Shown here: piece after piece, positions 26,834 to 35,322 of the stretch | How the letters are laid out: the number at the start of each line of letters is the position of its first letter | Position numbering within the stretch: the first letter of the stretch is position 1 | Source of the DNA: Porcincola sp945869225 | GTDB lineage: Bacteria; Bacillota; Clostridia; Lachnospirales; Lachnospiraceae | Length of the DNA: 64,000 nucleotides | Reading direction: 5' to 3' | Assembly (NCBI RefSeq): GCF_052118625.1 | Contig: NZ_JBQKGW010000002.1 | Span: 124,001 to 188,000, forward strand | Notes under the pieces: generated by a model | Databases searched by the model: none | The model's input: only the letters and a program-made list of their open reading frames with translations | What the model was told of the DNA's origin: nothing | Made by a program: the position numbers and the translations under genes

Positions 26834-28033
26834 TCAGCTGGATCTGATCTCTCCGGCCCTGACCAGACTCATCTTTGTCAAGGCAGGTCCCGCCAGCTCA
26901 TAGACCAGCGTCCCGGCAAGCACAACCGCCCGGATCTGTGCCGCATACTTCGGGACGACATTCCCCGCCACCAGTGTCAGTCCGATCGCCACACCAGCCT
27001 GCGGCAGAAGACAGGGTCCCAGATAATGACTGACATTTCTGCCCGCATGACCGATCCGGCCGCCAAGCCAGGAGCCGAACCATTTGCCCAGGAAACGGAA
27101 GACAATATATATGACCCCGATCAGTCCGATCTTTCCGAGCATTTTCACCTGAAGACCGGCACCAGACGCGACAAAGAACAGAATATAGATGGGTGCCGTG
27201 ATGGATTCCGCCACATCCAGAATGCTGTTCGCTTCCCTGGAGAGATTCGCTACGGCCGCTCCCATCCCCATGCACAGCATCAGCGAACTGAGCCCGAACC
27301 GGTCTGCCAGTCCGATTCCCAAAAAGACAAAGCCGCACACAAGTGCAAGCCTGTTTCCATGCTTATGGAAACGGCGCATTGGAATCAGCATCAGGACACC
27401 AAGCAGAATTCCGAGCGCCAGGGCTCCGAAGATCTCCAGAACAGGCTGAAAAATAGCCCAGGCCAGATTGGCTGCCCCACCCTTGATGGACTGCGCGGCT
27501 GCCATACAGACAGAAAACAGGACCAGCGCAATCGCATCATCGAGTGCGACAACGGAGAGCAGGGTCTTCGTCACCGGTCCCCTTGCCCTGTACTGATTGA
27601 TGACCATGATCGTAGAGGCCGGAGCGGTCGCTGCCGCGATGGATCCCAGGACAAGAGAAAACGGGACGGAATACCCCGTCAGAATCATCATTCCTGCAAC
27701 AAACACGACGGCAAACAAAGATTCGAGGCAGGCAATGATGACAGGCGCTGTTCCGACCTGCCGGAAATATGACCGCTTGAATTCATTGCCAATCGAGAAC
27801 GCAATGAATCCCAGCGCAACCTCCGGGATGATCGTCATATTATTGATGAATGACTCGGACAGCACCGAGAACGGGATTCCCAGCGCCGGCAGGAAATACG
27901 GTCCAAGCAGAAGTCCGGCGATCAGGTACCCTGTTACATTCGGAAGCCTGAGGTGCTTCATCAGCCTTCCCATAAATATACCAGACAGAACCATAATGCC
28001 AAGATTGGCAAGGACATTCAGATCCGGTGTCAT
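26834..28033 (-). CDS. CPA2-family cation:proton antiporter
   Basis: Integral membrane exchanger of the monovalent cation:proton antiporter-2 (Kef/Nap) superfamily. The 399 residues hold about 12 hydrophobic helices, with the N-terminal LRLPNVTGYLIAGLLLGP typical of Na+/H+ exchanger family proteins and the unwound-helix region SVVALDDAIALVLFS containing the conserved acidic pair. There is no C-terminal RCK/TrkA-N domain, which many relatives use for regulation. The gene overlaps a PII-like protein gene by 4 nt, which suggests that the separate small protein does the regulating. The transported ion (Na+ or K+) cannot be told. Confidence 0.9.
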   Translation of the reverse strand: MTPDLNVLANLGIMVLSGIFMGRLMKHLRLPNVTGYLIAGLLLGPYFLPALGIPFSVLSESFINNMTIIPEVALGFIAFSIGNEFKRSYFRQVGTAPVIIACLESLFAVVFVAGMMILTGYSVPFSLVLGSIAAATAPASTIMVINQYRARGPVTKTLLSVVALDDAIALVLFSVCMAAAQSIKGGAANLAWAIFQPVLEIFGALALGILLGVLMLIPMRRFHKHGNRLALVCGFVFLGIGLADRFGLSSLMLCMGMGAAVANLSREANSILDVAESITAPIYILFFVASGAGLQVKMLGKIGLIGVIYIVFRFLGKWFGSWLGGRIGHAGRNVSHYLGPCLLPQAGVAIGLTLVAGNVVPKYAAQIRAVVLAGTLVYELAGPALTKMSLVRAGEIRSS

Positions 28034-28374
28034 GATTCTTTTACCTTGAACCCTTCCAGATGCTCGATCGGCAGCGTGAAGAGGATGCCGGTATCTCCGT
28101 GCTCCAGTCCTCCCGTCACCTTGTTGACCGCCTCGATGATGCTCGGGACCTTGTCATCCGTCGCAGCCATGAAAATCGTCCTGTTCTCCTTGTGTGCCGG
28201 ATTCAGGACATTCCGGAGAGACAGGACAAAGCGAAGCTCGTCTTCCTCGTTGAGCTCCTGCATCATTCCGTGGGAACTCAGGATCGTCGCTCCCTGCAGA
28301 TGTCTGGCAGAAAACTCCGACAGAAGATCCTCCATGCACTCAAGCTTGTTCAATACAATCACGACCAGTTTCAT
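28030..28374 (-). CDS. PII-like small regulatory protein linked to the antiporter
   Basis: A 114-residue protein with the beta-alpha-beta ferredoxin-like pattern of the PII superfamily: KLVVIVLNKLECMEDLLSEF at the start, a central loop region (about 36-55), and EAVNKVTGGLEHGDTGILFTLP at the end, reminiscent of PII-like proteins that bind nucleotides. It lacks the PROSITE-type T-loop tyrosine sequence of GlnB, so a nitrogen role is unlikely. The 4-nt overlap with the CPA2 antiporter and shared promoter point to control of that transporter, as SbtB and other PII-like proteins do for theirs. Ligand unknown. Confidence 0.72.
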   Translation of the reverse strand: MKLVVIVLNKLECMEDLLSEFSARHLQGATILSSHGMMQELNEEDELRFVLSLRNVLNPAHKENRTIFMAATDDKVPSIIEAVNKVTGGLEHGDTGILFTLPIEHLEGFKVKES

Positions 28375-28412
28375 GACTGCGCTCCTTGCTTTTCAAGAAT
28401 ATCGTTATGTTT

Positions 28413-28441
28413 ATACTAGCACGTGCCACTTTCACGATCAA
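28413..28441 (-). promoter_or_regulatory. Promoter for the PII-like/antiporter operon
   Basis: Minus strand: TTGATC (28436-28441), 17-nt spacer, TAGTAT (28413-28418), about 39 nt before the PII-like start. Confidence 0.6.
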
Positions 28442-28477
28442 ACGGAAAGAAGACTGCCGTTTTGCCATGGACAGCCC

Positions 28478-29449
28478 TCAGACAGAAACACGCTCTCCCG
28501 TATCGCCGCTTTTGATCTGCCCTGCTTTCTTCCCCGCCGGAAGCGGCGGCAGCTGCGCCAGCACGATGGCGGTGAACATCAGCGCACAGCCCAGGATCTC
28601 TCTGCCGCTCAGCCGCTGGCCGAGAATCAGCCAGCCTCCGATCGCCCCGAAGACGCTCTCCAGGCACATTGCAATCGATGCAATTGTCGGGTTCAGCCCC
28701 TTCTGTCCGGTGATCTGAAGCGTGTAGGCCACTCCGCTTGAGAGGACCCCCGCAAATACGATCGAGACAGCCGCATGCAGCAGCCCATAGGCTGTCGGGT
28801 GCTCCAGCACCAGCATCAGCACGGTTGCTATGGTTCCCTGAAACAGCACCTGCCGCTGGCTGAGCCGGACCGGGTCCAGTCCCGGAGAAAAATGATCGAT
28901 CACCAGGATTTGAATGGCAAACCCGGCTGCTGCGCAGAGCATCAGCGCATCGCCTCCCCCGAAGCCTTCAAGAGAACCGGCCTTGAAACAGAGAAAGTAC
29001 AGTCCCGCAATCGAGACAGCCACACAGAACCAGATCTTCTTTTCGGTCTTCTTCCCAAGAAACATGGAAAAGATGGGGACAAGAATCACATACATCGCCG
29101 TGATGAAGCTCGCCTTTGCAGTCGTTGTGGTCGCAATCCCCGTCTGCTGAAAAGCACTTGCCATGCACAGCACAGCGCCGCTGGCAGCGCCAGCGATCCA
29201 CAGCGCCCTCTTCTGCTGCCCCGTTGTCGGTGCAGGACAGCTCCCCGTCTGCTTCAGACGAATCCTGTCGGAAACGCGGATCACCGGGATCAGGAACAGA
29301 ACCGCGATCCAGCTTCTGCAGGCCAGATACGTATAGGTCCCGACATACTTTGTCGCAATGCTCTGGAAGGAAAAGGTAAAGCCCCAGATAAACGCAGTCA
29401 GAACAAGAAGAAGTGTCTTTGTGACTGTTGTTGATTTTCTCATATTCAT
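28478..29449 (-). CDS. DMT-superfamily transporter (EamA domains)
   Basis: Membrane transporter of the drug/metabolite superfamily with ten hydrophobic helices in two EamA repeats (about residues 12-145 and 165-300). Typical sequences are FIWGFTFSFQSIA at the start and SVFGAIGGWLILGQRLSGREILG in the second repeat. The ATG at 29449 (AGGGAATCA before it) gives 323 residues; Met3 is also possible. Substrates in this family range from amino acids to metabolites and cannot be inferred. It stands alone between proS and the antiporter operon. Confidence 0.88.
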   Translation of the reverse strand: MNMRKSTTVTKTLLLVLTAFIWGFTFSFQSIATKYVGTYTYLACRSWIAVLFLIPVIRVSDRIRLKQTGSCPAPTTGQQKRALWIAGAASGAVLCMASAFQQTGIATTTTAKASFITAMYVILVPIFSMFLGKKTEKKIWFCVAVSIAGLYFLCFKAGSLEGFGGGDALMLCAAAGFAIQILVIDHFSPGLDPVRLSQRQVLFQGTIATVLMLVLEHPTAYGLLHAAVSIVFAGVLSSGVAYTLQITGQKGLNPTIASIAMCLESVFGAIGGWLILGQRLSGREILGCALMFTAIVLAQLPPLPAGKKAGQIKSGDTGERVSV

Positions 29450-29621
29450 TGATTCCCTGTATGACATCCATTTGCCGGAAAGCAAACAGCGAAGGAAACC
29501 CTGTCTGGATTCCCTCCGCCTTTAGCGTCCGCTGCATGCAGTGTCTCATGTCTGCCTGCCGTCTCCAGCATGCGCAGCCTGGAAAATCCTTCCGCTGCCG
29601 CGCCTGCCATTGCTGTGCAGA

Positions 29622-31061
29622 TCAATATGCCCTGCCCCAGTACACCATCTTCTTTGCCGGGCGTCCGCACCAGACGCAGGTATCGGAAAGATGTTCCTGC
29701 CGGAACGGAATGCAGCGGCTCGTGACGCCTCCGAGCTCGTCCTTAATCGCATTCTCACAGGCGACATCACCGCACCACATAGCCTTGATGAAGCCCGGCT
29801 TCGTGTTCGCGATTTCGGTGAATTCTTCTTTTGTAGCCGCGGTGTAGGTCATCGCATCGCGGCGTGCCTTCGCGTTCTCGTACATATCGTGCTGGATCTG
29901 ATCCAGGACATCCTTCACCTTGTCCGCAATTCCCTCAAGCGGCGCGACGATCTTTTCACGCGTATCCCTGCGGACGATGACGCACTGCCCCTTCTCGATA
30001 TCCTTCGGTCCAATCTCGACACGAACCGGAATGCCGCGCATCTCCTGGTCGGAGAACTTCCATCCCGGACTCTTGTCCGCATCGTCCAGACGTGCACGGA
30101 TGCCGGCCGCCGCCAGAACCCTCTTCAGCTCCTCCGCCTTCTCAAGCACGCCTTCCTTCTTCTGCTGGACCGGAATCACCATGACCTGAACAGGCGCAAC
30201 GAGCGGCGGAAGCTTCAGTCCGGAGTTATCGCCATGCACCATGATGATGGCGCCGATCAGTCTTGTCGTCATCCCCCATGAGGTCTGATAGACATACTTC
30301 TGAGTGTTGTCCTTGTCCACAAACTGGATGCCGTACGCCCTGGCGAATCCGTCCCCGAAATTGTGGGACGTTCCGCACTGCAGCGCCTTCCCGTCGTGCA
30401 TCAGCGCCTCGACTGTATAGGTCGCGACCGCACCGGCAAACTTTTCCTTCTCCGTCTTCTGTCCGCGGACAACCGGAATGGCAAGGAACTGCTCCAGGAA
30501 ATCCGCATACAAGTTCAGCATCTGGGTTGTCCTGTCCTCCGCCTCCTTCGCGGTCGCGTGGATGGTGTGTCCCTCCTGCCACAAAAACTCCCTTGATCTC
30601 AAAAACGGCCGGGTTGTCTTCTCCCAGCGGACAACCGAGCACCACTGATTGTAAAGTCTCGGAAGATCTCTGTAGGAGTGGACATCCTTCGCGTAGAAGT
30701 CTGAAAACAGGGTCTCACTGGTCGGACGGACACACATACGCTCCTCCAGCTGCTGGGCACCGCCATATGTCACCCATGCGACTTCCGGGGCAAAGCCCTC
30801 CACGTGCTCCTTTTCCTTATTCAGCAGACTCTCCGGGATCAGGCATGGAAGATAGACGTTCTCAACGCCTGTCTCCTTGAATCTCCTGTCAAGCTCATGC
30901 TGGATATTCTCCCAGATCGCATACCCGGCAGGCTTGATGACCATGAAACCCTTGACCTGCGTATAGCCGGTCAGCTCTGCCTTCTTGACAACATCCGTGT
31001 ACCACTGTGCGAAATCATCCTCCATCGAGGTGATCTCTTCGACAAACTTCTTTTCTGCCAT
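29622..31061 (-). CDS. proS: Prolyl-tRNA synthetase, archaeal/eukaryotic-like short form
   Basis: Class II synthetase that charges tRNA-Pro. The N-terminal catalytic domain shows motif 2 in the RWEKTTRPFLRSREFLWQEGHT block and motif 3 in GMTTRLIGAIIMVHGD. An anticodon-binding domain and a C-terminal zinc-type domain follow, with Cys in CGRPAK near the end. There is no YbaK editing insert, as expected for the short type. The ATG at 31061, with GGGAGAGGAAC before it, gives 479 residues; earlier in-frame Met codons lack a good site. Confidence 0.96.
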   Translation of the reverse strand: MAEKKFVEEITSMEDDFAQWYTDVVKKAELTGYTQVKGFMVIKPAGYAIWENIQHELDRRFKETGVENVYLPCLIPESLLNKEKEHVEGFAPEVAWVTYGGAQQLEERMCVRPTSETLFSDFYAKDVHSYRDLPRLYNQWCSVVRWEKTTRPFLRSREFLWQEGHTIHATAKEAEDRTTQMLNLYADFLEQFLAIPVVRGQKTEKEKFAGAVATYTVEALMHDGKALQCGTSHNFGDGFARAYGIQFVDKDNTQKYVYQTSWGMTTRLIGAIIMVHGDNSGLKLPPLVAPVQVMVIPVQQKKEGVLEKAEELKRVLAAAGIRARLDDADKSPGWKFSDQEMRGIPVRVEIGPKDIEKGQCVIVRRDTREKIVAPLEGIADKVKDVLDQIQHDMYENAKARRDAMTYTAATKEEFTEIANTKPGFIKAMWCGDVACENAIKDELGGVTSRCIPFRQEHLSDTCVWCGRPAKKMVYWGRAY

Positions 31062-31221
31062 GTTCCTCTCCCGCATCTTCCGGAAAGCCTGCCTGCTTCC
31101 CTCCAGCATTCTCTGGCGCACCGGCAGGAAAGCCTCCCCGCCCGGCGCTCATATCTCCCTGTTCTGTCTGACAGGTATCTGATTCCGCCCGTCTCCATCC
31201 GGAGCCGGACTGCAGAGCTTC

Positions 31222-31250
31222 ATGTTACCGTTTTCTGCCCGGTCCGTCAA
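31222..31250 (-). promoter_or_regulatory. SigA-type promoter for proS
   Basis: Minus strand: TTGACG (31245-31250), 17-nt spacer, TAACAT (31222-31227). The -35 box overlaps the galT stop codon. The leader of about 155 nt shows no T-box sequence. Confidence 0.6.
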
Positions 31251-32788
31251 GCAAGCAGTCCCGCATTGACCGATTCCACAAACCGGAGAAATGCAGCCTG
31301 CCCCGCAGCCGTCCGCTTGAACACACCGGCATCCTCCAGCACTCCCGCAAAGACGATCCCGATCTCCTTTTTCAGGATCTCATCAATGTTCTGCTCATTG
31401 ATGTCCGCATACTTTCTCAGGATTCCGTCCATCCAGTCCGCGTGCTTTCCAAGCTCCTCGTCCCCATGGATATCGCGGCCAGCTAAAACAGCCTGCTTCA
31501 GATCTGCCATCTCCTTTTTGAGTCTTGCTGGAAGGATCGCACAGCCCATCACCTCGATCAGTCCGATGTTCTCCTTCTTGATGTGGTGCTTCTCCGCATG
31601 CGGATGAAAGACACCCAGCGGGTTCTCCTTCGTTGTGATATTGTTCCGGAGCACCAGATCCACCTCATAACGGCCGTCCCTTCTGCGCGCAATCGGCGTG
31701 ATGGTACTGTGCTTCTCACCGTCTGTCTCCGCAAAAATAAACGCTGACTCATCCGTGTAGGCTCTCCATGCCTGCAGAATTCTGTCCGCCAGGCTGACAA
31801 TTCTGGCCGGCTCTTCCCCGTTCAGACGGATCACCGACATCGGCCACCTCACGATACCGGCGTGGACATCCTCATAGCCTCTGAAGGACAGCTCACGCTC
31901 AATTTTGGCCTTTGCCATCGCGAATTCGTAGTGCCCGCCCTGAAAATGTTCATGCGCCAGAATCGACCCGCCGACAATGGGAAGGTCTGCGTTAGAGCCG
32001 ACAAAGTAGTGCGGAAACTGCCTCACGAAGTCAAACAGCTTCTCAAAGGCACTGCGGTCGATCTTCATCGGTACATGCTTTGAATTAAATACGATGCAGT
32101 GTTCGTTGTAGTACACATACGGAGAATACTGCAGGCACCAGTCCCCTCCTGCGATCCGGATCGGGATCACACGGTGGTTTTCCCGCGCCGGGTGGTTGGC
32201 CCTTCCGGCATATCCGACATTCTCATAACAGAGCTGACACTTCGGATAGGCTGTCTGGGCTGCATTGCGCGCCGCGGCGATTGCCCGCGGATCCTTCTCC
32301 GGCTTGGACAGGTTGATCGTGATGTCGAGATTCCCATATTCCGTAGGAGCCAGCCATCTCATGTCCTTCGCGATCCGGTCTCTTCTGATATAATTGGTGT
32401 CCTGGCTGAACGTATAGTACCAGTCCGTCGCCTCACGCGGACTTTTCGCGTAAAGAGCGGTAAACTTCCGATTCACCTCCGACGGTCTCGGAGTCAGATA
32501 TCCCATCAGCTTTGTGTCAAACAGGTCGCGGTAGGTCACCGTGTTGTCCGCGATCATCCCCTTCTCTGCCGCATAGCCGCAGAGCGTATCAAGAATCGCC
32601 GGAAGCTTTTTTCTCGCTTCCCCGGCTGTCAGATTTCCTTCAAAAATCCTGGCTTCCGCCTCCTCCGTGAGGTCGTCCAGTCCAAGCTCCCGGATCAGAG
32701 CATTTGCCGCCCAGATCCGATCCTCCGCCTCAAGAAGCCCTGTCGCATATCCATATCTCACCAATTCCGCAACCGCATTCTGAATCAT
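31247..32788 (-). CDS. galT: UDP-glucose:galactose-1-phosphate uridylyltransferase, type 2
   Basis: Leloir pathway enzyme that swaps UMP between UDP-glucose and galactose 1-phosphate. The 513-residue Firmicute form is clear from GYATGLLEAEDRIWAAN at the N-terminus, the conserved NEHCIVFNSKH block and the catalytic-type ILAHEHFQGG. GGAGGCGGAGA precedes the ATG. No galK or galE is adjacent, but a beta-galactosidase lies 2.5 kb away, so lactose or galactoside use is plausible. Confidence 0.96.
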   Translation of the reverse strand: MIQNAVAELVRYGYATGLLEAEDRIWAANALIRELGLDDLTEEAEARIFEGNLTAGEARKKLPAILDTLCGYAAEKGMIADNTVTYRDLFDTKLMGYLTPRPSEVNRKFTALYAKSPREATDWYYTFSQDTNYIRRDRIAKDMRWLAPTEYGNLDITINLSKPEKDPRAIAAARNAAQTAYPKCQLCYENVGYAGRANHPARENHRVIPIRIAGGDWCLQYSPYVYYNEHCIVFNSKHVPMKIDRSAFEKLFDFVRQFPHYFVGSNADLPIVGGSILAHEHFQGGHYEFAMAKAKIERELSFRGYEDVHAGIVRWPMSVIRLNGEEPARIVSLADRILQAWRAYTDESAFIFAETDGEKHSTITPIARRRDGRYEVDLVLRNNITTKENPLGVFHPHAEKHHIKKENIGLIEVMGCAILPARLKKEMADLKQAVLAGRDIHGDEELGKHADWMDGILRKYADINEQNIDEILKKEIGIVFAGVLEDAGVFKRTAAGQAAFLRFVESVNAGLLA

Positions 32789-32887
32789 TCTCCGCCTCCG
32801 CTCCAGCTTTTTACTCTGTCAATAACCAGCCGCCTGCTGCACAGTCCTCACCTTTCCGATCTGCCGGTAAACTGCCGGTTCTTACTG

Positions 32888-32916
32888 ATTCTATCATCTG
32901 AAATCCGGCAGAACAA
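32888..32916 (-). promoter_or_regulatory. Candidate promoter for galT
   Basis: Minus strand: TTGTTC (32911-32916), 17-nt spacer, TAGAAT (32888-32893), about 100 nt before galT, in the 309-nt gap shared with the divergent DUF402 gene. Confidence 0.55.
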
Positions 32917-32998
32917 CTATCACAACGAACTTTGCCAGTCAGTCAGCCGCTTGTCTGTAAATACTGTCCGTATGCCCCTTTTCTTTCTTAAATTCTGA

Positions 32999-33029
32999 TT
33001 GTCGAAATGCGTCAAGCTGTATTTACAAT
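32999..33029 (+). promoter_or_regulatory. Candidate promoter for the DUF402 operon
   Basis: TTGTCG (32999-33004) and TACAAT (33024-33029) with a long 19-nt spacer. The placement is right for the plus-strand genes, but the match is only moderate. Confidence 0.35.
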
Positions 33030-33048
33030 TTAATTTCCGGAGGATAGA

Positions 33049-33183
33049 ATGAAGCAAAGTTCAAATTGCAACGCCCGAGCGCGGAAAGGGAACGATCATG
33101 GAAGGTCTGAGGCTATACAGAAGGCGCATCATCCCGTCCGAGTGTATTCTGTTGAAGGACGACATCCTGCTGCATCGCGATAA
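33049..33183 (+). CDS. Possible 44-codon leader ORF overlapping the DUF402 gene
   Basis: An ATG at 33049 follows GGAGGATAGA, the best ribosome site in this stretch, and opens a 44-codon frame that ends 86 nt inside the DUF402 gene in another frame. The predicted peptide is basic and has no recognisable domain. It could be a regulatory leader, or the strong site may be chance. I give it low weight as a protein. Confidence 0.3.
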   Translation: MKQSSNCNARARKGNDHGRSEAIQKAHHPVRVYSVEGRHPAASR

Positions 33184-33610
33184 CGAAACAATCATTACCA
33201 AGTGGAAAACACTTCACCCAAAGAAGACACTGTCCCATGGATATTCGTGCTATTTTCCGGAACGCGGCATCAAGGTCAGCAAGTTCTATGACCACGAAGA
33301 TCAGCTGATTTCATGGTACTGTGACATCATTGAGACCAGCTGTTCGCAGGAAGACGGGATCGACACATACATTTTCACCGATCTCCTTGCGGACGTTATC
33401 GTCTACCCGGACGGCCAGGTGCGAGTCGTGGATCTGGATGAACTGGCAGATGCTCAGCGGGACAATCTGATCACGCCGGATCAGCTCCAGGCCGCCCTGC
33501 GTCATCTTGACCGTCTGCTTCAGATTATATATAAGGGGAATTTCGGAACACTTCAGGCGTATGTCAATGATGCAGAGCAGGCTGATAAGAAGCACCTGCT
33601 GGAAGCCTAA
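33098..33610 (+). CDS. DUF402-family protein
   Basis: A 170-residue protein of the DUF402 family, whose characterised members are metal-dependent nucleotide phosphatases or RNA-processing-associated proteins. The conserved core is KFYDHEDQLISWYCDI, then the acidic YIFTDLLADVIVYPDGQVRVVDLDEL, typical of the family's metal-binding region, and a helical C-terminus. AAAGGGAACG precedes the ATG. The next gene starts 43 nt downstream on the same strand. The exact reaction here is unknown. Confidence 0.8.
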   Translation: MEGLRLYRRRIIPSECILLKDDILLHRDNETIITKWKTLHPKKTLSHGYSCYFPERGIKVSKFYDHEDQLISWYCDIIETSCSQEDGIDTYIFTDLLADVIVYPDGQVRVVDLDELADAQRDNLITPDQLQAALRHLDRLLQIIYKGNFGTLQAYVNDAEQADKKHLLEA

Positions 33611-33653
33611 TGTTCTTTCCGGACGATGATCGATCCAGTTGTGGAGGTGTCTT

Positions 33654-34463
33654 TTGAAAAAACGCATTCTGTCTGCAGCTTTCGCTGCCGTTCTCCTGTT
33701 CCATTCTATGTACCAGATGCCTGTCCTCGCGGATGATCAGGCTTTCGAGGATTATTCAAAGAGAGTCAGCGAGGAGATCGCAAAGCGGGGTGACAGTGCG
33801 GAAGATTACTATGAAAATCAGGAAAAGGAAGCTGGAAAGCTGGCTGCCAAGGAAAGCTCAGAGGAGGAGACAGAGTCAGCCGAATCCCGCATGGATGCAG
33901 AAGATATCAGTCCGGACGGGAAGCTTTCGATTACTTCCTTTCACGGTTTTTCCTGGGGGACCGCGGAGGAAGACATTCGAAAAAAGGTCCTCCTGCCTGA
34001 CATGGAGAATACCATCGATTATTCGCTGAAGGGGATTGATGCCTCCGGAAGGTCTCTTACCGGCAAGACCGCTCTTGAAAAGAGCGGCATCACCACTCTT
34101 GGTATCAAAGGATACTCGATCGGTGGATACGACGCGACTTCCTTCTATGTATTCGAAGGAAAAAAACTGACCGGCGGCGTCTATGAATTTTTCATGGACC
34201 AGGATGCTTTTCTGGATTTGACCAGCCAGTGCACGCTTGCCTACGGCAATCCGACGGTATCGGGCGGAGACAAGGACGATGACACTCATCAGCCCTATGC
34301 GCTCTGGGTCGATTCAGACCGCAACTTCATCTTCGCGGCGCTCAGCCTCGGTATCATGTATGGACAGAAGGACAGTGCGCTCCTCAGTGTTTTCTCGGAC
34401 GGCATCGAGGACACCTGCGGCATCGACATCGAGCAGGTAATCGCTGAAGCTGATCATTCCTGA
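33654..34463 (+). CDS. Secreted protein of unknown function
   Basis: Not recognised as a known family. The preferred start is a TTG at 33654 because a perfect GGAGGTG lies 6 nt before it, giving 269 residues. The N-terminus is a classical signal peptide: KKR, a hydrophobic stretch, then a likely cleavage after VLADD-type sequence near residue 26-28. An acidic Glu/Ser/Lys linker (about 30-75) leads to a globular part starting near DGKLSITSFHGFSWGT, which looks like a compact domain with alternating strands. No lipobox or sortase motif is seen. Probably co-transcribed with the DUF402 gene. Confidence 0.7.
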   Translation: MKKRILSAAFAAVLLFHSMYQMPVLADDQAFEDYSKRVSEEIAKRGDSAEDYYENQEKEAGKLAAKESSEEETESAESRMDAEDISPDGKLSITSFHGFSWGTAEEDIRKKVLLPDMENTIDYSLKGIDASGRSLTGKTALEKSGITTLGIKGYSIGGYDATSFYVFEGKKLTGGVYEFFMDQDAFLDLTSQCTLAYGNPTVSGGDKDDDTHQPYALWVDSDRNFIFAALSLGIMYGQKDSALLSVFSDGIEDTCGIDIEQVIAEADHS

Positions 34464-34482
34464 TGCGGAAGCCGCGCCCCTC

Positions 34483-34575
34483 CTCATTTGTTCCGGCCTT
34501 TTTTGGCATTCGTTCAGCGCCTTCATCTGTTTCGGCCTTTTGGGGCTTTCGTTCAGCTCCTTCATCTGTTCCGGA
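34483..34575. repeat. Tandem 39-bp repeat, about 2.4 copies
   Basis: Units at 34483-34521 and 34522-34560, then a partial copy to about 34575. They share a core of the TTCATCTGTT, CGGCCTTTTGG and TCGTTCAGC type. Located in the convergent gap between the secreted-protein gene and the PAP2 gene. Read on the minus strand it could encode a 13-residue repeat, but no credible gene contains it. Confidence 0.7.
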
Positions 34576-34585
34576 CATGTCCGGA
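34570..34585. repeat. Perfect 16-bp palindrome
   Basis: TCCGGACATGTCCGGA equals its own reverse complement. It lies at the end of the tandem repeat in the convergent intergenic region. Role unknown. Confidence 0.6.
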
Positions 34586-34613
34586 TGCCCGACGGCACAC
34601 CACTTTGTGCATG

Positions 34614-34645
34614 CCTGAAGGCCTTCTGTTCGGATGGCCTTCAGG
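34614..34645. terminator. Strong stem-loop at the PAP2 gene end
   Basis: A perfect 10-bp inverted repeat CCTGAAGGCC/GGCCTTCAGG with a 12-nt loop, one nt beyond the PAP2 stop codon. There is no T run on either side, so it may act as a transcript stabiliser or a weak two-way terminator between convergent genes. Confidence 0.45.
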
Positions 34646-34646
34646 A

Positions 34647-35174
34647 TCACACGGCTGCGTGTCCTCTGGCTTTTATCGCATTCGCTCCCTTTACAGCCAA
34701 CCACCCTGCCAGGATCCCGATCAGCGCCCCGGCCAGCACATCGGAGGGATAGTGCACATACAGATACAGCCTGGAAAAAGCAATCAGAACTGCCAGGATC
34801 CCTGCCGGTATCCACAGTCTCTCTTTCCTGAAAAACAAGGCAGAGGCAACGGCAAAGGAAGCACTTGTATGTCCGGACGGAAATGAGAAATCAGCCGGCT
34901 TCGCAATCAGCAGATCCACAGCCGGATTGACCGTAAACGGGCGTGCTCTCTCAACCAGCGGTTTCAGAATAAGGTTGCAGGGGATCGCCTCCAGGATAAG
35001 CGCCGTCGTCACAATCAGCCCGAGTTTTCTTGTTCTCGGGAGGATCAGCAGGACAGCCGCCAGCACCAGCCAGACCAGTCCGGCGTTGCCGAGTGCTGTG
35101 ATAACCGGAAACAGGTGGTCTCCGACTGTGTTTCGCAGATGATTCTGTATAAAATTCAAAACCGCCATATCCAT
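34647..35174 (-). CDS. PAP2-family membrane phosphatase
   Basis: Integral membrane phosphatase of the PAP2 superfamily, which includes undecaprenyl-pyrophosphate phosphatases (BcrC) and phosphatidate phosphatases. The three active-site motifs are visible: KPLVERARP, FPSGHTSAS and SRLYLYVHYPSDVLAG with the catalytic His residues. About five hydrophobic helices fill the 175 residues. GGAGAGGGG precedes the ATG. Recycling of the wall lipid carrier is a reasonable role but the substrate cannot be settled. Confidence 0.9.
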   Translation of the reverse strand: MDMAVLNFIQNHLRNTVGDHLFPVITALGNAGLVWLVLAAVLLILPRTRKLGLIVTTALILEAIPCNLILKPLVERARPFTVNPAVDLLIAKPADFSFPSGHTSASFAVASALFFRKERLWIPAGILAVLIAFSRLYLYVHYPSDVLAGALIGILAGWLAVKGANAIKARGHAAV

Positions 35175-35253
35175 ATGGAACCCCTCTCCAATGCATCAAA
35201 ACAACTGACCTGTCAGGAAACGATCATACCCTGAAATCGTGTCTAATTTGTAT

Positions 35254-35300
35254 CCAAAGAAAGAAGACACAGTCCCAGATACAGGGATATGCCTTCTTTT
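35254..35300 (-). terminator. Intrinsic terminator after the GH42 gene
   Basis: An imperfect stem with AAGAAG/CTTCTT ends and a TCCC/GGGA inner pairing (35261-35298), followed on the minus strand by CTTTCTTT, 23 nt after the GH42 stop. Confidence 0.65.
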
Positions 35301-35322
35301 GATAATGTGATGGATTCCTCTG

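Noticed and set aside
31062..31246. T-box leader upstream of proS
   Set aside because: No T-box core or terminator/antiterminator pair in the leader.
34314..34815. Minus-strand frames encoding a 13-residue repeat
   Set aside because: They overlap the secreted-protein gene or the PAP2 gene; the repeat is better seen as DNA.
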